From JAFGXW01 sp964634385 (GTDB lineage Bacteria; Bacillota_I; Bacilli_A; Izemoplasmatales; Izemoplasmataceae), in the NCBI GenBank assembly GCA_964634385.1, contig CAZWIZ010000006.1:14677-78676 (forward strand): a stretch of DNA of 64,000 nt, in the 5' to 3' direction. Numbering within the stretch: position 1 is the first letter of the stretch; the number at the start of each line of letters is the position of its first letter. The notes under the pieces were generated by a model. That model saw only the letters and a program-made list of their open reading frames with translations. It ran no database searches and was not told the origin of the DNA. This document shows positions 59,850-64,000 of this stretch, piece by piece. A program made the translations under genes and the position numbers.

Positions 59850-60884
59850 ATGAAAGTTTATGATATTTTAGATGAAATCAAAAAGGAAGCTGAAGAACAA
59901 ATTAGTTTAGTTAAAAATATTCATATATTGAACGAGACAAAAGCAAAATATTTAGGTAAAAAAGGATCTTTTAGTGAAGTGATGAAATTAATGAAAGATT
60001 TACCAAAAGAAGAAAAACCTAAATTTGGTCAAATGACTAATGAAGCAAAACAAGTTATTTTAGGATATATTGATGAACAAAGAATTAAACTAGAAAAAAT
60101 AATAATTGAAAAGCAGTTAACTAATGAAACAATTGATGTTACTTTACCTGGTAAAGCATTTGAAGTTGGTAATGCACATTTGTTAACACAAATCCAAGAA
60201 GAAATTGAAGATTTATTTATTGGAATGGGTTATGAAGTTATGGAAGGTCCAGAAATTGAAATTGATGAATATAATTTTGAAAAATTAAATCTTCCAAAAG
60301 ATCATCCTGCAAGAGATATGCAAGATACTTTTTATATAACTAAAGAAACATTACTTAGAACACATACCAGTCCTGTACAAGTTAGAACAATGTTAAATAT
60401 TGCTGAAAAAGGTCCAATTAAAATAATTTGTCCTGGAAAAACCTATAGACGAGATGATGATGATGCTACACATAGTCATCAATTTATGCAAATAGAAGTT
60501 TTAGTAGTAGATGAAAATGTTTCAATGTCAGATTTAAAGGGAACTTTACTTGTGTTAGCTAAAAAACTATTTGGAGAAAAAAGACAAATAAGATTAAGAC
60601 CATCATATTTTCCTTTCACAGAACCTAGTGTGGAAGTAGACATAAGTTGTCATAACTGTAACGGTAAAGGATGTAATATTTGTAAAGGAACAGGTTGGAT
60701 AGAGATTTTAGGCGCTGGAATGGTAAATAATAATGTATTAACATCTTGCGGATATGATCCTGAAAAATATCAAGGATTCGCACTTGGTATGGGAGTAGAA
60801 CGTATCGCAATGCTTAAATATGGAATAAACGATATTCGTGCTTTTTACACAAATGATATTCGTTTTAATAGACAGTTTAAATAA
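59850..60884 (+). CDS. pheS: Phenylalanyl-tRNA synthetase alpha subunit
   Basis: The 344-residue class II subunit has the N-terminal coiled coil (1-85), then DLPGKAFEVGNAHLLTQ-type sequence, HPARDMQDTFYI, LLRTHTSPVQVRTM (motif 2), RPSYFPFTEPSVEVD and GMGVERIAMLKYGI (motif 3). A Cys-rich insert, CHNCNGKGCNICKGTGW near residues 267-283, is found in many Firmicutes. It pairs with PheT. The gene ends on a TAATG overlap with an unrelated hydrolase. Confidence 0.97.
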   Translation: MKVYDILDEIKKEAEEQISLVKNIHILNETKAKYLGKKGSFSEVMKLMKDLPKEEKPKFGQMTNEAKQVILGYIDEQRIKLEKIIIEKQLTNETIDVTLPGKAFEVGNAHLLTQIQEEIEDLFIGMGYEVMEGPEIEIDEYNFEKLNLPKDHPARDMQDTFYITKETLLRTHTSPVQVRTMLNIAEKGPIKIICPGKTYRRDDDDATHSHQFMQIEVLVVDENVSMSDLKGTLLVLAKKLFGEKRQIRLRPSYFPFTEPSVEVDISCHNCNGKGCNICKGTGWIEILGAGMVNNNVLTSCGYDPEKYQGFALGMGVERIAMLKYGINDIRAFYTNDIRFNRQFK

Positions 60885-61582
60885 TGAAAAAAGATTTAGT
60901 AGTATTAATTAATGGAGCGGGAACAACTGGCGCAGAACTAAAAACACTTTACAAACACCTTGCTAAAAATAAAAATTATTTTGTATATTATCCAGGATCT
61001 TTACCTGGTGGATTTGTTGGAGATTATTTTCCAAAATCAACTGTTGGTAATTTTATTAAATTTATTGATGAAACGATAGAACTTATTAATGAAGACTTTG
61101 AAAATGTTTATTTAATTGGATATAGCCTAGGCGCTTCAACAGCGGCTATTATTGCTGCGAGAAGTGAAAAAATTACAAAATTGGTATTAATATCACCAAT
61201 TGTCAAAAACCCTAATTATCGTAAGTTTTTAAAGGGATTAGGACGTAGTCTTTCTCATTCTCACAATCTAACAAGAATTCAACAAATTTTTTACAAAGTA
61301 TTTATTGTCAGATTTAAGAGAGTATCTAAAATTCACATTTGGCATCTTCAAATGTATCTTCATTATACTAAAAAATATTTGAAAATGATTAAAGAAAAAA
61401 CTTTAATCATTGAAACACTTAAAGATGAATTGGTTAAAAAGAAATCAATTGATTTATTAGTTAAATCAATTAAAAACGAAGTAACAAGATATCCAGTAAA
61501 TTCAAGTCATTTCTTATTCTTTGATAAAGAAGTTAGAAATGATGTTATTGAGAAAATATTGTCATATCTAAAGGAGGAATAA
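60884..61582 (+). CDS. Alpha/beta hydrolase (carboxylesterase-like) inside the pheST operon
   Basis: The 232-residue protein has an alpha/beta-hydrolase fold with nucleophile motif IGYSLGAS near residue 78-85 (GxSxG), an acid candidate in ETLKDELV near 185 and a catalytic His in NSSHFLFFDKE near 207. The N-terminus LVVLINGAGTTG carries the oxyanion-hole loop. The size fits small carboxylesterases or lysophospholipases; the substrate is unknown. It is unusual to find it between pheS and pheT: it overlaps pheS by one base and ends three bases before pheT, so it must be made from the T-box-controlled transcript. Confidence 0.85.
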   Translation: MKKDLVVLINGAGTTGAELKTLYKHLAKNKNYFVYYPGSLPGGFVGDYFPKSTVGNFIKFIDETIELINEDFENVYLIGYSLGASTAAIIAARSEKITKLVLISPIVKNPNYRKFLKGLGRSLSHSHNLTRIQQIFYKVFIVRFKRVSKIHIWHLQMYLHYTKKYLKMIKEKTLIIETLKDELVKKKSIDLLVKSIKNEVTRYPVNSSHFLFFDKEVRNDVIEKILSYLKEE

Positions 61583-61585
61583 GAA

Positions 61586-63949
61586 ATGAAAGTATCGTTG
61601 AATTGGCTAAAAGAATTAGTTGATGTGAATGTTAGTATTGAAGAACTAGCTGACAAATTCAATATTCATAGTGCTGAAGTAGAAAATTATTATGAACTTT
61701 GTAATGCTACTAACTTAGTTGTTGGATACGTAATTGAGAAGATTCCACATCCGAATGCTGATAAGTTAAGTGTTTGTCAAGTTGATATTGGTGGAGAAAT
61801 ATCACAAATTGTTTGTGGAGCACCAAATGTAGAAACAGGACAAAAAGTTGTTGTATCTTTACCTGGGGCTGTTTTACCGGGCAATTTTAAAATAAAAAAA
61901 TCAGTTATTAGAAATGTTGAATCTAATGGAATGATTTGTAGTTTAAGTGAACTAGGGATTGATAAAAAATATCATAATGAAGATGGAATTCATGTATTAC
62001 CTAGTTATACAAAAATAGGAAAAAATGCAGTTGAAGAAATGTATTTAAACGATGAAGTTATGGAACTAGATTTAACACCTAATCGTGCTGATTTACTAAG
62101 CATGATGGGATTAGCGTATGATACTGCTGCGATTCTTAATACAAAAGTACATTTAAATACTCCTAACGTAGTGGAAATAGAAGAAGAAAACAAAGTTGAA
62201 ATTAAAATAGAAACACCTAATTGTATGTCTTATAATCTTAGATTAATTAAAGAAATTATAGTGAAACCGAGTCCTCTATATATTCAATCTCGATTAATTG
62301 CTGCAGGGATAAGACCAATTAATAATGTTGTTGATATAACAAATTACGTGATGATTGAAACCGGGCAACCACTTCATGCTTTTGATTATGACTTACTTAA
62401 TTCGAATCTAATTACTGTAAGAATGGCAAAAGAAGGTGAATTACTTAAAACATTAGATAAAAAAGAAAGAAAATTAACAATAAATGATATTTTAATTACA
62501 AATGGTAAAAAGGGTATTGCTCTTGGTGGCGTAATGGGTGGGTTTGATACAGAAATAAAAAATACTTCGAAAACTATTTTACTTGAAAGTGCTATTTTTG
62601 ATCCTTACCATATTCGTAAGACTTCAGCTCGCTTGGATCTTCGTAGTGAAGCATCAAATCGTTTTGAAAGAAAAGTTGATCCAGCTAGAACTATATTAGC
62701 TTTAAATATGGCTTCTGAGTTATTTTCAAAATACGCAAATGGTAAAATATTAAAAGGTATTAGTGTAATTGATAATACATCTAAAGAAGAAATAAAAATT
62801 GACTTATCTTTAGAAAAGATTAATCATTATTTAGGAACAAGTTATTCTTTAGATTTAGTAAAGGAAACATTAAATAAACTATCATTTAATTATGAATTAA
62901 AGGATACATTATTTACAATTTCTTCTCCTACAAGAAAACAAGATATAGAAACATATCAAGATATTATTGAAGAAATAGGAAGAATAATTGGATATGATAA
63001 ATTACCTTTAACATTACCAAAGGTGGTATCTCAAGGAAAATTGTCTGATTATCAATTATTCAGAAGAAACATTAAAAAAACTATGACTGGACTTGGACTA
63101 AATGAAATAATATCATATTCGTTAATAAATAAAGAAGAAGTTTATGATTTTGTTAATGAAGAAACAAATCTTATTGAAGTTGCTATGCCAATGAGTAAAG
63201 ATAGAGCGGTAATGACATTAACTCCTATAAATGGATTATTAGACGTTGTTAAATATAATCTTGCTCGAAAAAATAAAGATCTGTTCTTTTATGAACTAGG
63301 TAAGAGATATGAAATTGGTCATGAAAAACTATTATTAGCTGGTGCTTTGACTGGTGAATTATCAAATACTGCTTGGCAAGGTAAAAAAGAAATAGTAGAT
63401 TTTTATACAGTAAAAGGTATACTAGAATCATTATTTAATAAATTAGGATTAGCTCATCTAACATTTGAACCAATGAGAGATTATAAAAATTTACATCCAG
63501 GACAATCAGCTTATATAAAAGATCGCACTGGAATAGTTGGATATATAGGAAAACTTCATCCTGAATACGAAACAAATAATGATTTAAAAGATGTATTTGT
63601 GTTTGAATTAGATCTTCTCAAAATGTATACAGTCAAAAGACCATTGAAAAAGGTGAAAACAATAAATAAATTCCCAAGTATTTATCGAGATATCGCTATT
63701 GTAGTTGATAATAAGATAACTGCTAAAGAATTAACAGACGTTATTTCTAAAGCAGGTAAAAGAATGCTTATTAATATACATGTATTTGATTTGTATGTAG
63801 GGGGAAATGTTGGCGAAAATAAAAAATCTTTAGCAATAAGAATGGAATTTAGCGATTTAACAAAAACGTTAGAAACTACAGAAGTTGATAATAGAATAAA
63901 AGAAATTTTAGGAATTATAGGTAAACAATTTAAAGCTGTTTTAAGATAA
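61586..63949 (+). CDS. pheT: Phenylalanyl-tRNA synthetase beta subunit
   Basis: The 787-residue subunit begins MKVSLNWLKELVDV and has the EMAP-like tRNA-binding domain (about 42-150; VVGYVIEKIPHPNADKLSVC). B3/B4 editing and B5 domains follow, with AGIRPINNVVDITNYVMIETGQPLHAFD-type sequence near 231 and RRNIKKTMTGLGLNEIISYS near 493. The FDX-ACB anticodon domain ends the protein (FPSIYRDIAIVVD from about 696). AAGGAGG precedes the ATG. It is the last gene of the operon. Confidence 0.97.
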   Translation: MKVSLNWLKELVDVNVSIEELADKFNIHSAEVENYYELCNATNLVVGYVIEKIPHPNADKLSVCQVDIGGEISQIVCGAPNVETGQKVVVSLPGAVLPGNFKIKKSVIRNVESNGMICSLSELGIDKKYHNEDGIHVLPSYTKIGKNAVEEMYLNDEVMELDLTPNRADLLSMMGLAYDTAAILNTKVHLNTPNVVEIEEENKVEIKIETPNCMSYNLRLIKEIIVKPSPLYIQSRLIAAGIRPINNVVDITNYVMIETGQPLHAFDYDLLNSNLITVRMAKEGELLKTLDKKERKLTINDILITNGKKGIALGGVMGGFDTEIKNTSKTILLESAIFDPYHIRKTSARLDLRSEASNRFERKVDPARTILALNMASELFSKYANGKILKGISVIDNTSKEEIKIDLSLEKINHYLGTSYSLDLVKETLNKLSFNYELKDTLFTISSPTRKQDIETYQDIIEEIGRIIGYDKLPLTLPKVVSQGKLSDYQLFRRNIKKTMTGLGLNEIISYSLINKEEVYDFVNEETNLIEVAMPMSKDRAVMTLTPINGLLDVVKYNLARKNKDLFFYELGKRYEIGHEKLLLAGALTGELSNTAWQGKKEIVDFYTVKGILESLFNKLGLAHLTFEPMRDYKNLHPGQSAYIKDRTGIVGYIGKLHPEYETNNDLKDVFVFELDLLKMYTVKRPLKKVKTINKFPSIYRDIAIVVDNKITAKELTDVISKAGKRMLINIHVFDLYVGGNVGENKKSLAIRMEFSDLTKTLETTEVDNRIKEILGIIGKQFKAVLR

Positions 63950-63960
63950 TTATAGAACCG

Positions 63961-64000
63961 AAAAAATAACAAATCCTTTTAGGATTTGTTATTTTTTTTT
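63961..64000 (+). terminator. Terminator after pheT
   Basis: AAAAAATAACAAATCC and GGATTTGTTATTTTTT (16-bp stem) around TTTTA, running into T residues at the window end. Confidence 0.93.

Noticed and set aside
1..64000. CRISPR arrays, tRNA/rRNA genes, prophage or complete insertion sequences
   Set aside because: Looked for repeat-spacer patterns, tRNA T-loop and acceptor patterns and transposase motifs; none seen by eye. A tRNAscan and IS search would be decisive.

Overview
The window is about 64 kb of very AT-rich DNA (by eye well under 35% G+C) with Bacillota-type gene content: PolC, CcpA, DnaB/DnaI, RqcH, three T-box leaders, YlbF/YlbG and AGGAGG/AGGTGAT ribosome binding sites. TGA is a genuine stop (it ends trmD, rimM and natB, and is used in ATGA overlaps) and Trp is read from TGG, so the Mycoplasma code 4 does not apply. 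A deep-branching low-GC Firmicute or a Mollicutes relative with the standard code (Izemoplasmatales, Acholeplasma or Haloplasma-like) fits, but the genus cannot be fixed from sequence alone. A run of 100 Ns at 25008-25107 shows this is a draft scaffold. I found no tRNA, rRNA, CRISPR array or complete insertion sequence.

Layout. 1-6.4 kb: the end of an alpha-glucoside operon (SPS-like GT4 glycosyltransferase, two MalFG-type permeases, GH65 phosphorylase, lipoprotein binding protein). 6.8-11.1 kb: a membrane protein, tal-def on the minus strand, then pfkA with a UPF0223 protein, and rsuA. 11.1-13.7 kb, minus strand: an operon of a thioredoxin-like/CcdA-like membrane protein, an unknown 99-aa protein and a cysteine desulfurase. 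14.0-19.7 kb: ylbF-ylbG, then the rpsP-khpA-rimM-trmD-rplS translation cluster. This cluster is split twice, by a NatAB-type ABC exporter and by a wrecked arylsulfate sulfotransferase gene. 19.9-24.9 kb: ccpA, T-box-tyrS, and a zinc/cadmium efflux ATPase with its ArsR sensor. 25.2-32.3 kb: pepV, a PAS-GGDEF-HD-GYP protein, trmB, an M42 peptidase, and a pantothenate uptake and kinase pair. 32.6-43.2 kb: acpP, then a replication/repair block (polA, CDF exporter, nitroreductase, mutM, coaE, small conserved protein, dnaB, dnaI) ending in T-box-thrS. 43.3-50.5 kb: rqcH (minus), gmk, rpoZ, polC. 50.5-58.6 kb: mostly membrane proteins, ending in a 1292-residue protein with a CvpA-like N-terminus and about eight divergent 90-residue repeats. 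58.7-64 kb: an FRG-domain protein and T-box-pheS-hydrolase-pheT.

How it works together. Sugar enters through the ABC system and is split by phosphorolysis. CcpA, with cre-like sites near its own gene and near pfkA, probably links sugar status to glycolysis. Three aminoacyl-tRNA synthetase units are controlled by T-box attenuation with readable specifier codons (TAT, ACT, TTC). Promoters are unusually easy to read, many of them TTGAMA-N16-18-TATAAT with an extended -10 (TGnTATAAT).

Most of the window is ordinary housekeeping. The least explained items are the giant repeat protein, an 81-nt almost continuous hairpin that contains a promoter (26559-26639), the desulfurase/CcdA-like/99-aa operon, the FRG protein, and a 36-aa ORF with a perfect ribosome binding site.
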